This document shows positions 9,013 to 18,164 of a stretch of DNA of 64,000 nucleotides, in pieces. The stretch is from Thalassolituus marinus (GTDB lineage Bacteria; Pseudomonadota; Gammaproteobacteria; Pseudomonadales; Oceanobacteraceae). A program made the position numbers and the translations under genes. The stretch lies in the NCBI RefSeq assembly GCF_020320395.1, contig NZ_JAEDAH010000032.1, forward strand, positions 1-64,000, given 5' to 3'. Each line of letters begins with the position of its first letter. The first letter of the stretch is position 1. The notes below the pieces were generated by a model. That model saw nothing but the letters and a program-made list of their open reading frames with translations. It was not told the origin of the DNA and searched no databases.

Positions 9013-9870
9013 TGGCACGGTGACAAACGACAACAGTGTCGATGTCACGACCATGCCAGCAACCGCTTCGGGTTCACGCCCGAAGCGCTCGGCAAACAAG
9101 TAATTAAACACCGCAACCGGCATTGATGCCTGAATCAGCACGACCCCGCGTGCGACACCTTGCAGATCGAGCATCCACACCACCAGCAATCCGGCTCCGA
9201 AGCCACCACCTATTCTTAACACGCTGTAAAGCAACGCAGTTTTAAACTGCCGTACCTGCAAGCGCTGCAGCGATACCCCAAGCGTAATCAGCATCAGTGG
9301 AATGGTCATTCCACCGATTAACTGCAGTGAATTCTGCAACGCAGCCGGTAAGCGCCAATCCTGCCATAACAGCAACAATGCCAGCACAATGGCGTACAGA
9401 ATCGGCATTTTCAGCAAGCCACTGATACCACCCGCCTGACGGCCACCAGCGAGCAGAATGCCAGCCGGAAAGTGAGCAACCGACAGCATCATAAAGAACG
9501 CCAGCGCCAGTGCCAGTCCCTCCTCACCAAACGCCAGTAAACAGACAGGCAACCCCATATTGCCAACGTTGGGGAATACGAACGAGGGCAGATAGGCGCG
9601 CACATCGTGTCCGAGCACTCGCGGCACAATTATTCCAATCACGGCCATCAGAATGGCCACCAACACACAGGCCAGTGCCGTTTCACGAAAGGTGATCAGA
9701 TCAATTTGCACACTTCCTAGCACCGATAACATAAGACAGGGCGCTGCAACGTTGAGCACCAGACGAGAGACAAACTCGGGATCAAACTGGTAGCCCTGAC
9801 GAGCCCAGAAGTAGCCAATGGCCGCACAGGCGAGAACCGGGGCCATAACAGGGAAAATTTCGGTTATCAT
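8989..9870 (-). CDS. AEC (auxin efflux carrier) family permease
   Basis: About 293 aa with ten hydrophobic segments in two groups of five, e.g. [18 protein letters not shown] at the start and [20 protein letters not shown] at the end. The [21 protein letters not shown] segment near residues 95-115 carries the conserved Asn-containing crossover region of AEC transporters. Members export or import small organic acids; the substrate is not readable here. I use ATG 9870 because the family begins right at the first helix; the frame is open to 9930, where it would overlap the upstream region of mnmC. Confidence 0.85.
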   Translation of the reverse strand: MITEIFPVMAPVLACAAIGYFWARQGYQFDPEFVSRLVLNVAAPCLMLSVLGSVQIDLITFRETALACVLVAILMAVIGIIVPRVLGHDVRAYLPSFVFPNVGNMGLPVCLLAFGEEGLALALAFFMMLSVAHFPAGILLAGGRQAGGISGLLKMPILYAIVLALLLLWQDWRLPAALQNSLQLIGGMTIPLMLITLGVSLQRLQVRQFKTALLYSVLRIGGGFGAGLLVVWMLDLQGVARGVVLIQASMPVAVFNYLFAERFGREPEAVAGMVVTSTLLSFVTVPLLLGWLL

Positions 9871-9956
9871 GCGCGCATCATACGTGAGCAGATAAGGACT
9901 TGTCTGCGTCACCATAAGTGCTCTGCCCATTAACCTGCTTTATCCGGATAACACCA

Positions 9957-12002
9957 GTGTCTGTCAGTAATCACTCACCATCCGCACCGGAACTTACCTG
10001 GCGTGACGATGGCCAGCCGGTCTCCAGTCAGTTTGACGACCCTTATTTTTCTGTCGATAACGGACTGGAAGAAAGCCGCTATGTGTTCTTACACAACAAC
10101 GGACTACCCGAGCGCTGGCAGCAATGGCAAGGGCCATTTACCATCATTGAAACCGGCTTCGGCACGGGCCTGAACTTTCTCATGACCTGGCAAAGCTGGC
10201 GGCAGCAGCAGAACACGGCGGACCCGAATCGCTGGCTGCACTTTACCAGCATCGAAAAGTACCCGATGACGCGGGAACAACTGATCAAAGCATTGAAGCT
10301 CTGGCCTGAACTGGAAGACCTGGCCGAACAGCTGGCCGAACAGTACCCGCTGCCCGTCGCAGGCTTTCATCACCTCAGCTGGCCGCAGGAACGGATTTCC
10401 CTGACTCTGGTATTTGCCGACGTGCACGAGGCCATGCCGCAGTTGTCTGGCCCGGTACATGCCTGGTATCTGGATGGTTTTGCCCCCGCCAAGAACCCGG
10501 ATATGTGGAGCGAAGCGCTGTTCCGCAATATGCGCCGCCTCAGTCAGCAAGCACCGCAACAGTACCGTGGCGAACACTGCGCCAGCATTGCCACCTTTAC
10601 CGCTGCCGGTCTGGTCAGACGTGGTTTACTCGGCGCCGGCTTCAGCGTCAGCCGCGTTCCGGGCTACGGGCGTAAACGCGAAATGCTGGCCGGCAGTTTC
10701 AATCAGCGCTGCGGCCCGGAACTACCACCCCATAATCTGAACAAGCCCTGGCTGCTGAATCCGCCAGCACAGCAGCACAAGCAAATCTGTGTTATTGGTG
10801 CGGGTATAGCCGGCGCCACCACTGCCCGTGCTCTGGCAGAGCGCGGCTATCAGGTCACGGTTATTGATCGTAACGGTATCGCCCAGGGTGGCTCGGGTAA
10901 TCCCCAGGGCGGTCTGTACGTGAAACTGGCAGCATCCGATCAGGCCATTCATACCGACTTCTATCTTGCCGCTTATCTGTTTGCCCTGCCCTACATGAAA
11001 CATTATCTGGGAGCCGGCGATGGCTCCTCTCCCTACTGGCAGCAATGTGGTGTCCTGCAGCTCGCATACGATGACAAGGAAGCCCAGCGTCAGCAGAAAT
11101 TCGCCAACAGCCGCAGCCTGCCAGAAGCTCTGGTCAGACTAGTGGATCAGCAACAGGCATCAGAGATCGCCGGCAGCCCGCAGAACAGTGGCGGTGTGTT
11201 CTTCCCGGCCGCCGGTTGGGCCAGCCCGGCAGAAACCTGCCAGCAACTACTTAGCCACCCCGCTATCAGCATTCAGCAACAGGAAGTCGCAGCCATCAGC
11301 CGCAACGAGAATGCACAATGGTCGCTACAGTGTTCTGACGGTTCCAGCCTGAATACGCCTGCACTGGTCATCGCCACCGCCCACGATGCGGCCCAACTGT
11401 TACCAGACGCTTATCTGCCGGTTAAACAGATCCGTGGCCAGCTCAGTTATCTGGACCCGCAGCAGACGCCAGAGCTGAATACCGTGCTTTGTGGCCGCAG
11501 CTATATGGCCCCCGCCCGTAACGGCAAGCTGTGTCTGGGTGCGACCTATAATCTGAAAGATGATGAGACCGGCCTGCGTGACAGTGATCATCAGAACAAT
11601 ATTGACCACCTGCAGGATTTCGGCCCGCAGTGGCATGCTCTGGCGCAGGACATTGGACTAACGGCCGTTAGAGGTGGTCGTGTTGGCTTCCGCTGCACCA
11701 CTCCGGACTATCTGCCGATGGTTGGTGAAGTACCGGACACTCAGGCCTTCCTGCAAGCGTTCAGCCCCATGGTGCGCAACGCCAAACGCATTCCAGCGCT
11801 GGCAGCACCAAACCTGCCCGGGCTGTGGCTGAATATTGGCCTTGGCTCTCGCGGACTGGCTTCCGCCCCATTGTGTGCCGAGCTGCTTGCCGCACGCATC
11901 ACTGGCGATGCGCTGCCGTTGTCTCAGGACATCGCTGAAGCCCTGTGGCCGGGGAGATTTTTACTGAGGGATATGGTGCGCAGAAAGATTGCGCAAGATT
12001 GA
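9957..12002 (+). CDS. mnmC: Bifunctional tRNA mnm5s2U34 enzyme MnmC (methyltransferase plus FAD oxidoreductase)
   Basis: About 681 aa protein carrying both steps that turn cmnm5(s2)U34 into mnm5(s2)U34 in tRNA wobble positions. The N-terminal MnmD part (about 1-250) has the SAM motif ETGFGTGLNFL and WYLDGFAPAKNPDMW. The C-terminal oxidoreductase part has the FAD-binding VIGAGIAGATTARALAERG near residues 281-299 and a GxGSRGL segment near the end. Start codons are GTG; 9957 fits the N-terminus of known MnmC proteins better than GTG 9918. It faces the AEC gene divergently and converges with the 12010-12929 unit 7 bp away. Confidence 0.95.
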   Translation: MSVSNHSPSAPELTWRDDGQPVSSQFDDPYFSVDNGLEESRYVFLHNNGLPERWQQWQGPFTIIETGFGTGLNFLMTWQSWRQQQNTADPNRWLHFTSIEKYPMTREQLIKALKLWPELEDLAEQLAEQYPLPVAGFHHLSWPQERISLTLVFADVHEAMPQLSGPVHAWYLDGFAPAKNPDMWSEALFRNMRRLSQQAPQQYRGEHCASIATFTAAGLVRRGLLGAGFSVSRVPGYGRKREMLAGSFNQRCGPELPPHNLNKPWLLNPPAQQHKQICVIGAGIAGATTARALAERGYQVTVIDRNGIAQGGSGNPQGGLYVKLAASDQAIHTDFYLAAYLFALPYMKHYLGAGDGSSPYWQQCGVLQLAYDDKEAQRQQKFANSRSLPEALVRLVDQQQASEIAGSPQNSGGVFFPAAGWASPAETCQQLLSHPAISIQQQEVAAISRNENAQWSLQCSDGSSLNTPALVIATAHDAAQLLPDAYLPVKQIRGQLSYLDPQQTPELNTVLCGRSYMAPARNGKLCLGATYNLKDDETGLRDSDHQNNIDHLQDFGPQWHALAQDIGLTAVRGGRVGFRCTTPDYLPMVGEVPDTQAFLQAFSPMVRNAKRIPALAAPNLPGLWLNIGLGSRGLASAPLCAELLAARITGDALPLSQDIAEALWPGRFLLRDMVRRKIAQD

Positions 12003-12009
12003 CCAGAGA

Positions 12010-12207
12010 TCAGATAACGCGTTTCATCTGCTGACGGCGGCGGGCATTCTCGCGGGCTTTTTCCGACTCTTCGCGAATCTGGCGCATGGTCTGAGCCAGT
12101 TCCTGGCAGCACTGACGAACACCGGCAAGCTGCTGCTTCATCTCTTCGATGTCCGTCAGCGCCCGTCGTATCTGGCGTTTAACCTGCTGCTGTTTAATAT
12201 CGTCCAT
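12010..12207 (-). CDS. Small coiled-coil protein of unknown function
   Basis: 65 aa protein starting MDDIKQQQVKRQIRRALTDI. It is almost entirely one charged amphipathic helix with heptad-like spacing, rich in Q, R, E and K, with a Cys pair (RQCCQEL) near residue 33. The ATG at 12207 sits inside the 3' end of the yheU-like gene (14 bp overlap), a sign of translational coupling. A longer frame extends to 12405, but that part overlaps the upstream gene and reads unlike a real N-terminus. Family not recognised; SlyX-like small helical proteins are a loose analogy only. Confidence 0.6.
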   Translation of the reverse strand: MDDIKQQQVKRQIRRALTDIEEMKQQLAGVRQCCQELAQTMRQIREESEKARENARRRQQMKRVI

Positions 12208-12484
12208 CTTCGTCACCCGACCAACCATGAACATTAAGAACCTGCTTAAGTTCAATGTGGCAGCTCTGGGAGACAGGGTCAAATAAAAGAATGGCATCCC
12301 CGCGACGAAGCTGCTGCTGAACATGAGCCTTCTTATCGTCGAGAGAATAGTCGTAATCACCGTAGTCTGTACCTTCACGGGTAACAAACTCTTCGAGGAT
12401 CGCATCCAGCGCTTCCGCGCTCAGACGCTCATAGGGAATGGCCAGAACACCCTGCTCTGGCGCATCATCGAACGGAGTATCCAT
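12194..12484 (-). CDS. yheU: YheU family protein (UPF0270)
   Basis: 96 aa. Residues 13-85 match the YheU pattern: IPYERLSAEALDAILEEF, VTREGTDYG, then KKAHVQQQLRRGDAILLFD. E. coli YheU is 72 aa, so this one has about 12 extra residues at the start and an acidic C-terminal extension. Function is unknown; the fold is a small helical domain. The ATG is one base after the stop of the preceding gene (TGATATG), so the three genes from 12929 to 12010 form a coupled set. Confidence 0.83.
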   Translation of the reverse strand: MDTPFDDAPEQGVLAIPYERLSAEALDAILEEFVTREGTDYGDYDYSLDDKKAHVQQQLRRGDAILLFDPVSQSCHIELKQVLNVHGWSGDEDGRY

Positions 12485-12485
12485 A

Positions 12486-12929
12486 TCAGATCGCGAAGCC
12501 GGCTTCGCGCTCCCATTCGCAATTCATACGCAGTTCAGCATCAGAAGGCATATGGCCCTGATCAGCATTCCAGTTAAAGGTATGCTTGCCCGATAATTCG
12601 GTTTCCAGATGAACCGTCGCCGATACCCAGTACATGCCTTTCAGCAGCGCCTCAAACTGCGCCAGCCAGTGTTCCCATTCATACTCAACAGCACGATAAG
12701 ATGCAGCAAAGTGAATCAACTGGGTCTGAAAGGTGCCACTGAACTGATCATCACCTGGCATAGAGAACATTTCGCGGCACAGCAGTGACCACTCGTCGTC
12801 GATACCGGTCGGCAATGCCTGAACCGCACTCCAGTTGCTGCGTCGTTGCAGGCGGGCAGTAAACTCATCGGCAGCCGGGCAATGCCGGATAACGCCGTAG
12901 ACGATGGATTCCTGATCGAATGATGACAC
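12486..12929 (-). CDS. Conserved hypothetical protein
   Basis: 147 aa, soluble, with no signal peptide or membrane segment. It is rich in aromatic residues (YEWEHWLAQFEALLKGMYWVS near residues 82-102) and mildly acidic. I do not recognise the family. It heads the three-gene minus-strand unit with yheU and the coiled-coil mini-gene, and starts 55 bp downstream of the phaC terminator, so it probably has its own promoter in the 12930-12983 stretch. Confidence 0.65.
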   Translation of the reverse strand: MSSFDQESIVYGVIRHCPAADEFTARLQRRSNWSAVQALPTGIDDEWSLLCREMFSMPGDDQFSGTFQTQLIHFAASYRAVEYEWEHWLAQFEALLKGMYWVSATVHLETELSGKHTFNWNADQGHMPSDAELRMNCEWEREAGFAI

Positions 12930-12983
12930 GCAATTTCCTTACAACTGATTGCTGGCAGAATCATAACGGAATTACCTGAAAAC

Positions 12984-13009
12984 AAAAACGGCGCAATTGC
13001 GCCGTTTTT
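12984..13009 (-). terminator. Rho-independent terminator after phaC
   Basis: Perfect palindrome built from AAAAACGGCGCAA and its complement TTGCGCCGTTTTT, located 22 bp after the phaC stop. The T5 run on the minus strand suits phaC; because it is symmetrical it could also act on the other strand. Confidence 0.85.
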
Positions 13010-13031
13010 GCCGATGCAGGTCACTTTGAAC

Positions 13032-14852
13032 TTACTTATTCAGTACGTCAATAATGCGCTGCTTAACGAAGCGACCCGGGGCCTCTTCTATCACAGGTAA
13101 CTTGCCTGAACCAGGCTGACGGGCTTCCACCTCATCCATACCACCTTTTTGCAGAACCCAGGACTGCCAGTCGAGCCACCAGGAACCGTCATGGTTCTCA
13201 GTTGCCTTAAACCACTCGTCCGGGCTTGCTGCCAGCTTGTCATTGGTCCAGTAGCCGTATTTATTGGCCACTGGCGGATTAACAATACCGGCGATATGAC
13301 CAGAACCACCCAGCACGAAGCGGGTATTTTTACCGCCACCCAGTACTTTCGCGCCCTTATAGGTCGCTTCCCACAGAGCGATATGATCCTGAGCTGTTGA
13401 GATAAAGTAGCAAGGGCTCTTAACTGCCGCCAGATCAATGGCAGTGCCATCAATCTCAATGCCGTCTTTCTCAACCAGCTTGTTCTCAAGGTACATATTG
13501 CGCAGATAGTAAGAATGCATACGCGCTGGCAGGTTGGTGCTGTCAGTATTCCAGTACAGCAGGTCAAATGCTGCAGGGCGCTCACCCTTCAGGTAGTTGT
13601 TAATGAAGAACGACCAGAACAGATCATTTTCGCGCAGGGTGTTAAAGCTGAATGACATCTGGCGACCATCGTAGTAGCCAAGCAGGTTCATCTGTTTTTC
13701 CAGTGCCGAAATGGCCGTTTCGTTAATGAAAACGCCTATTTCACCCGGCATGGAGAAGTCCAGCAAAGTCGCCATAAAGGTCGCGCTGGCGATACGATCA
13801 CCCTGCTTCTTCTTATTCAGGTATGCCATGGTTGTGGCCAGCAGCGTACCGCCAACACAATAGCCAATGGCATTCACTTCTTTCTCACCTGTAGCCTGCT
13901 CAATGGCATCCAGTGCTGCAACAACACCTTCTTCGACGAAATTATCGAAGCCTTTATCACGTAGTGACGGGCCAGCATTTACCCAGGAGATACAGAATAC
14001 AGTGTGCCCCTGATCTGTCAGCCACTTGAGGAAAGAGTTACTCTCGCGCAGATCCAGGATGTAGTACTTATTGATAAACGGCGGAACCACCAGCAGAGGA
14101 CGCTTATAGGTCTTGGCTGTGGTTGGCGTGTACTGAATCAGCTGAATCAGATCGTTCTGATAAACCACAGCTCCCGGCGTTACCGCAACATTGCGGCCCA
14201 CCTGAAAGGCACTGGTATCCGTCATGGCGATGTTCAGTGCACCCTGAACACTTTCTTCGAGATCCTTCATCAGCTGCGCCTGCCCTTTCAGCAGATTAGC
14301 ACCACCACTTTCCAGTGTTTTACGGATCACTTCCGGGTTCAGAGAGGCAAAATTCGTCGGTGCCAGTGCATTTACGTACTGACGAACCAGATACTCGACC
14401 TTCTTGCGGGCGTTATCACTCATATCATCCGTGTCGTGAATAACATCCATCATCGAGTTTGATTGCAGCAGATACAGCTGCTTGATGTAGTCAAACAGCG
14501 GGTTCTCGCTCCACTGCTCGTCCTTAAAGCGTTTATCACTGCGATCAGGCGTCGCCACCGGCTCTGCTTCCTGACCCAGGAAACGCAATGCAGTGTGCTG
14601 AAACAGCTCCTGCTGCTTTTTCATCAGCTCCATCTGCTTGGCAACCAGCTTATCCGGATGCTGCATCAGAGCTTTACCAAACTCTGTCATAGCGCCCATA
14701 AAGTCGCTCATGACCGACGCAGAAGGGTCTTCAGCGGAGGTTGGCTGTTCGATGAATTTGGCCATGGCCTGGCCGTAGTGTTCTGTCAAATGGCCGGCTG
14801 CGTCATAAAAATCACGCACCGCAGTTTCTATGCTTTCCGTTGGCATACTCAT
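13032..14852 (-). CDS. phaC: Class I poly(3-hydroxyalkanoate) synthase PhaC
   Basis: 606 aa enzyme that polymerises hydroxyacyl-CoA into PHA at the granule surface. The lipase-box-like motif GYCVGG holds the nucleophile Cys332; Asp489 (STAQDHIALW) and His519 (GGSGHIAGIVNPP) complete the triad seen in class I synthases such as that of Cupriavidus (C319, D480, H508). PPFINKYYILDL and FCISWVNAGPSLRDKGFD are further family blocks. Length near 600 and no PhaE or PhaR partner gene argue for class I. The gene lies downstream of a phasin but behind a terminator. No phaA or phaB is in the window. Confidence 0.96.
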   Translation of the reverse strand: MSMPTESIETAVRDFYDAAGHLTEHYGQAMAKFIEQPTSAEDPSASVMSDFMGAMTEFGKALMQHPDKLVAKQMELMKKQQELFQHTALRFLGQEAEPVATPDRSDKRFKDEQWSENPLFDYIKQLYLLQSNSMMDVIHDTDDMSDNARKKVEYLVRQYVNALAPTNFASLNPEVIRKTLESGGANLLKGQAQLMKDLEESVQGALNIAMTDTSAFQVGRNVAVTPGAVVYQNDLIQLIQYTPTTAKTYKRPLLVVPPFINKYYILDLRESNSFLKWLTDQGHTVFCISWVNAGPSLRDKGFDNFVEEGVVAALDAIEQATGEKEVNAIGYCVGGTLLATTMAYLNKKKQGDRIASATFMATLLDFSMPGEIGVFINETAISALEKQMNLLGYYDGRQMSFSFNTLRENDLFWSFFINNYLKGERPAAFDLLYWNTDSTNLPARMHSYYLRNMYLENKLVEKDGIEIDGTAIDLAAVKSPCYFISTAQDHIALWEATYKGAKVLGGGKNTRFVLGGSGHIAGIVNPPVANKYGYWTNDKLAASPDEWFKATENHDGSWWLDWQSWVLQKGGMDEVEARQPGSGKLPVIEEAPGRFVKQRIIDVLNK

Positions 14853-14880
14853 AACTCACCTGCAAGAGAAACGTAGGATT

Positions 14881-14904
14881 AAAAAAGGCCACCCTTAGGT
14901 GGCC
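14881..14904 (-). terminator. Terminator between phasin and phaC
   Basis: Read on the minus strand: GGCCACC, loop TAAG, GGTGGCC, followed by TTTTTT, 18 bp after the phasin stop. It should end most phasin transcripts before phaC, whose GTG/ATG region begins about 30 bp further on. Confidence 0.83.
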
Positions 14905-14921
14905 TCAATAGTCAGTTGCAC

Positions 14922-15311
14922 TCAGGCCGCTGACTTAGCTTTGGTTGCTGGCTTCGCGGTAGTAGCGGTCGCTGCTGCAGTAGAGCGGGCTTCTTCCATG
15001 ATAGTCTCAACCTGAGTTTTGAAATCCATAGCCATGTCAGACAGTGCCTTAGCATCTTCCATGATCTTTTTGTTCAGAGCTGAAGCTGACTCCGCCTGAG
15101 TAGCGGTGAAGGAGCGCATGGAGTCTGCGTCTTTAATGTCCGCAGCTTTCTTCATTTGCTCGAGACCCATTTCTGAATACGACTTGATCGCGTTCAGTTG
15201 GAACTCAGTCATCTTTTCCATGTTTTCAACAAACAGAGAGTTGAACTTGGCCATAGGCGCATACATGGTTTTAGCCTGCTCTGTGAATGCGTTCAGAATA
15301 CTTTCTTGCAT
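14922..15311 (-). CDS. Phasin (PHA granule-associated protein)
   Basis: 129 aa amphipathic helical protein (MQESILNAFTEQAKTMYAPM at the start) matching the phasin pattern, with FNSLFVENMEKMTEFQLNAI near residues 23-42. The last 20 residues are an Ala/Thr/Lys tail (AKPATKAKSAA), seen in many phasins. Phasins coat PHA granules and limit their size. A strong AAGGAG ribosome binding site precedes the ATG, in line with the high expression usual for phasins. The gene is followed by its own terminator, so it can be expressed above phaC. Confidence 0.9.
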   Translation of the reverse strand: MQESILNAFTEQAKTMYAPMAKFNSLFVENMEKMTEFQLNAIKSYSEMGLEQMKKAADIKDADSMRSFTATQAESASALNKKIMEDAKALSDMAMDFKTQVETIMEEARSTAAATATTAKPATKAKSAA

Positions 15312-15490
15312 AGTCTTGCTCCTTCAAAAGTCTAATAGCAGTTAAGGCCTGCTCATAGTAGTGCAAAGAGTCTTACACTTAAATGACACTACGCCATGTT
15401 TGACATAAATTCCTGCGTTTTATCAATCTTAAGCATGAAGCTTTTTGCGACGGACGTACAATCACGCCAATGGTGGCATGATCTGACCTA
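15312..15490. other. Intergenic region upstream of phasin
   Basis: 179 bp between the small 81 aa gene and the phasin start. It is AT-rich and should hold the phasin promoter, but I could not pick a convincing -35/-10 pair. No PhaR-type operator could be named with confidence. Confidence 0.4.
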
Positions 15491-15736
15491 TCAGCTACCG
15501 TTATTACCATTGCCCGACATCATCGAAAACATCATTTTCTGAAATTGCCCCATGGCATTCATGCTTTCGTTAAACATCGGCTTGTACAGTGTCATCGGAT
15601 CGTAGCCTTCCTCACCCGCTCGCATTTTTTCCAGCACGGTATTAAAGAACTCCTGCTGAAATTCCTGCACGTCCGGCAGTCCCATTACCTTACGGAACTC
15701 TTCCGGTGTCATATCAAACGTCACATTAATTTTCAT
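15491..15736 (-). CDS. Small PHA-linked protein (DUF6489-like)
   Basis: 81 aa, starting MKINVTFDMTPEEFRKVMGL and ending with a Met/Asn/Gly-rich helix (QFQKMMFSMMSGNGNNGS). The pattern of TPEEFRKVMGLPDVQEFQ resembles the small DUF6489 family as I remember it. It lies just upstream of phasin and phaC on the same strand. The methionine-rich amphipathic C-terminus could bind granules or membranes, but no function is established. Confidence 0.65.
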   Translation of the reverse strand: MKINVTFDMTPEEFRKVMGLPDVQEFQQEFFNTVLEKMRAGEEGYDPMTLYKPMFNESMNAMGQFQKMMFSMMSGNGNNGS

Positions 15737-15788
15737 GGAACGGCTTCCCTGTAAAAGTGAGAACTTAGCTTATAAACATTATTGCCAA

Positions 15789-16976
15789 TTATCGCTCAGG
15801 AATTTCCGGCCTCAAACCAAACCAGACAACCCCAAATCCTGCTAACGCTGCCACAGCTGCCAGCAAAAAAACATTGGCGTGCCCTACCGTGTTCCACAGC
15901 AGGCCACTGCAGTATGCACCGATTGCCGTTCCCAGGCCAAAGCCAATACTGGAGTACAACGCCTGTCCCTGCCCATGTAAACGCCCGGGAAAGAAGTACT
16001 GTACGTACTGCATGGCAATAATGTGCATAGCGCCAAAGCTCAGCGCATGCATAGACTGCGCCACAAACATCAGCACCGAACTCTGCGGATACAGGGCTAC
16101 CAGCGTCCAGCGAACTACTGTTAAAGCAAAGCTCACCAGACACCAGTCGGCCCAGCTGAACCAGTTGAGTACTCGCTTAAACTGCCAGAACAAAATAACT
16201 TCTGCAGCAACACCTGCAGACCAGAGCAGCCCTATTTCTGTACCACTGTACTGATTTTCTTCCAGAAAAATACTGAAAAATGTGTAGAAAGGTCCATGAC
16301 TGATTTGCAAAAGAATACTCATGATTAAAAAAGCCATCACTGGCTTTCTGACAACCCGCCTTAAAAAAGAATTGCTGTCAGATGGCTGCTCACGAAAACG
16401 AAAACTGCCACTGCGGATTGCCCAGCTGTTAATAACAATACACAACATCAGCAACAGCATTAACCAGGGCAAATATGAAATGGAAACAACATCCAGAAGT
16501 GCGCCTGCCACGAGCACAATAAGGATGAAACCAAGCGAGCCCCACAAACGAATACGACTATATTCCTCAATACGGTTTTTTAACGCCTGCATGGTGATGG
16601 CTTCGTATTGTGGCAACATGGCCGCCCAGAAAAAACCGTAGCTGACCATCACCACAGCCATACTGACAATTGAATCAGCAACAAATATTAAAGAAAAACA
16701 TCCAAGAGTCAGCACGCCTGCAAGGCGAACCATATGCAAGGGAGAAGTAAAGCGATGACCCATCGCTGCCCACAGATTAGGGGCCAGAATACGTACCAGA
16801 CCAAAGCTGGCCATCAGCAGGCCTATGTCCTCGGCAGAGAACGACTTATGTTGCAGATACAGCCCCCAGAACGGCGCAATACAGCCGAGCAGGGAGAAAT
16901 AGAGCAGGTAAAAAAGCGATAAACGCTTGTAGGGAACAGCCGGATTCAATGTTCTGTTCTCCAGCGGCTGGTTCAT
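15789..16976 (-). CDS. MFS permease, HcaT/MFS_1-like family
   Basis: About 395 aa with twelve hydrophobic segments. It begins RLSLFYLLYFSLLGCIAPFWGLYLQ and has a central ISHGPFYTFFSIFLEENQYSGTEIG segment typical of the group that includes the E. coli 3-phenylpropionate permease HcaT and nucleoside symporters. Substrate unknown. ATG 16976 lies only 4 bp after the aroC terminator and has no Shine-Dalgarno outside the hairpin. TTG 16949 has GGAG 9 bases upstream and may be the real start. A frame open to 17048 runs into aroC and is unlikely. Confidence 0.85.
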   Translation of the reverse strand: MNQPLENRTLNPAVPYKRLSLFYLLYFSLLGCIAPFWGLYLQHKSFSAEDIGLLMASFGLVRILAPNLWAAMGHRFTSPLHMVRLAGVLTLGCFSLIFVADSIVSMAVVMVSYGFFWAAMLPQYEAITMQALKNRIEEYSRIRLWGSLGFILIVLVAGALLDVVSISYLPWLMLLLMLCIVINSWAIRSGSFRFREQPSDSNSFLRRVVRKPVMAFLIMSILLQISHGPFYTFFSIFLEENQYSGTEIGLLWSAGVAAEVILFWQFKRVLNWFSWADWCLVSFALTVVRWTLVALYPQSSVLMFVAQSMHALSFGAMHIIAMQYVQYFFPGRLHGQGQALYSSIGFGLGTAIGAYCSGLLWNTVGHANVFLLAAVAALAGFGVVWFGLRPEIPER

Positions 16977-16980
16977 ACAA

Positions 16981-17005
16981 AAATGCCACCCGCTGGGTGG
17001 CATTT
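16981..17005 (-). terminator. Terminator after aroC, abutting the MFS gene
   Basis: Minus-strand hairpin AAATGCCACCC, loop AGC, GGGTGGCATTT, followed by a T-run, ending 4 bases before the MFS ATG at 16976. It begins 9 bp after the aroC stop. Confidence 0.8.
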
Positions 17006-17014
17006 CCTTTAGCT

Positions 17015-18115
17015 TCAGGCCTGCGGTGCAATCACCGGCGTTGAACACTCAACGTCAGCATTCTGTCCACGATGCCTCAGCAGATGATCACACAATACGA
17101 TAGCCATCATAGCTTCTGCGATCGGCGTGGCGCGTATCCCGACACAAGGGTCATGACGCCCTTTGGTTACCACCTCAATAGGATTGCCATCGGCATCGAT
17201 TGAGCGACCAGGAATGGTAATACTGGAAGTTGGCTTAAGTGCCATATGAGCAATGATGTCCTGTCCGGTGGAAATACCACCAACAATGCCACCAGCGTGG
17301 TTGCTCAGGAAACCTTCCGGCGTCATCTCATCGCGATGCTCAGTACCTTTTTGCACAACGCTCTCAAAGCCATCACCGATTTCAACACCTTTCACGGCAT
17401 TGATGCTCATCAGCGCGTGGGCCAGCTCGGCATCCAGGCGGTCAAAGATAGGCTCTCCCAGTCCCGGCATCAGACCACTGGCCACAACTGAGATTTTGGC
17501 ACCGACGGAGTTGCACTCTTTACGCAGTGCATTCATGTAGTCTTCCATCGCTTCAACCTTGCTGGCATCCGGGCAGAAGAAAGGGTTATTACCCACTTCA
17601 TTCCAATCGAAGTTTGCCATATCAATAGCAATCGGCCCCAGCTGTGACAGATAACCACGCACTTCAATACCTTTCGCTGCCAGTACTTTCTTGGCAATCG
17701 CTCCGGCAGCTACACGCATCGCGGTCTCACGAGCGGAAGAACGGCCGCCACCACGGTAATCACGGATGCCGTATTTCTGGGTGTAGGCGTAGTCCGCATG
17801 TGCAGGACGGAAGGTTTTGGCAATGTTGGAATAGTCTTTGGAACGCTGGTCGGTATTTTCAATCAGCAAACCAATCGGCGTACCCGTTGTTTTACCTTCA
17901 AAAACGCCTGACAGGATTTTTACCTGGTCCGGCTCACGACGCTGAGTGGTGAATTTTGAGGTACCTGGCTTGCGGCGGTCCAGATCCAGCTGCAGATCTT
18001 CTTCCGTCAGCTCGATCCCCGGCGGGCAACCATCAACAATAGCGCCCAGTGCCAGGCCATGACTCTCACCAAAGGTGGTAACCGTAAAACTCTTACCAAA
18101 AGTATTTCCAGACAT
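17015..18115 (-). CDS. aroC: Chorismate synthase
   Basis: 366 aa enzyme of the shikimate pathway, converting EPSP to chorismate with reduced FMN. All three signature regions are visible: [19 protein letters not shown] near residues 16-34, the [20 protein letters not shown] block near 123-142 and [24 protein letters not shown] near the end, with [10 protein letters not shown] preceding it. Length is close to E. coli AroC (361). It lies 49 bp downstream of prmB, the order commonly seen in gammaproteobacteria. Confidence 0.97.
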   Translation of the reverse strand: MSGNTFGKSFTVTTFGESHGLALGAIVDGCPPGIELTEEDLQLDLDRRKPGTSKFTTQRREPDQVKILSGVFEGKTTGTPIGLLIENTDQRSKDYSNIAKTFRPAHADYAYTQKYGIRDYRGGGRSSARETAMRVAAGAIAKKVLAAKGIEVRGYLSQLGPIAIDMANFDWNEVGNNPFFCPDASKVEAMEDYMNALRKECNSVGAKISVVASGLMPGLGEPIFDRLDAELAHALMSINAVKGVEIGDGFESVVQKGTEHRDEMTPEGFLSNHAGGIVGGISTGQDIIAHMALKPTSSITIPGRSIDADGNPIEVVTKGRHDPCVGIRATPIAEAMMAIVLCDHLLRHRGQNADVECSTPVIAPQA

Positions 18116-18164
18116 AACTTCACTCGTTATCCGTCGTTCAGCCGGGCATCGCCCCGCATAAAAA

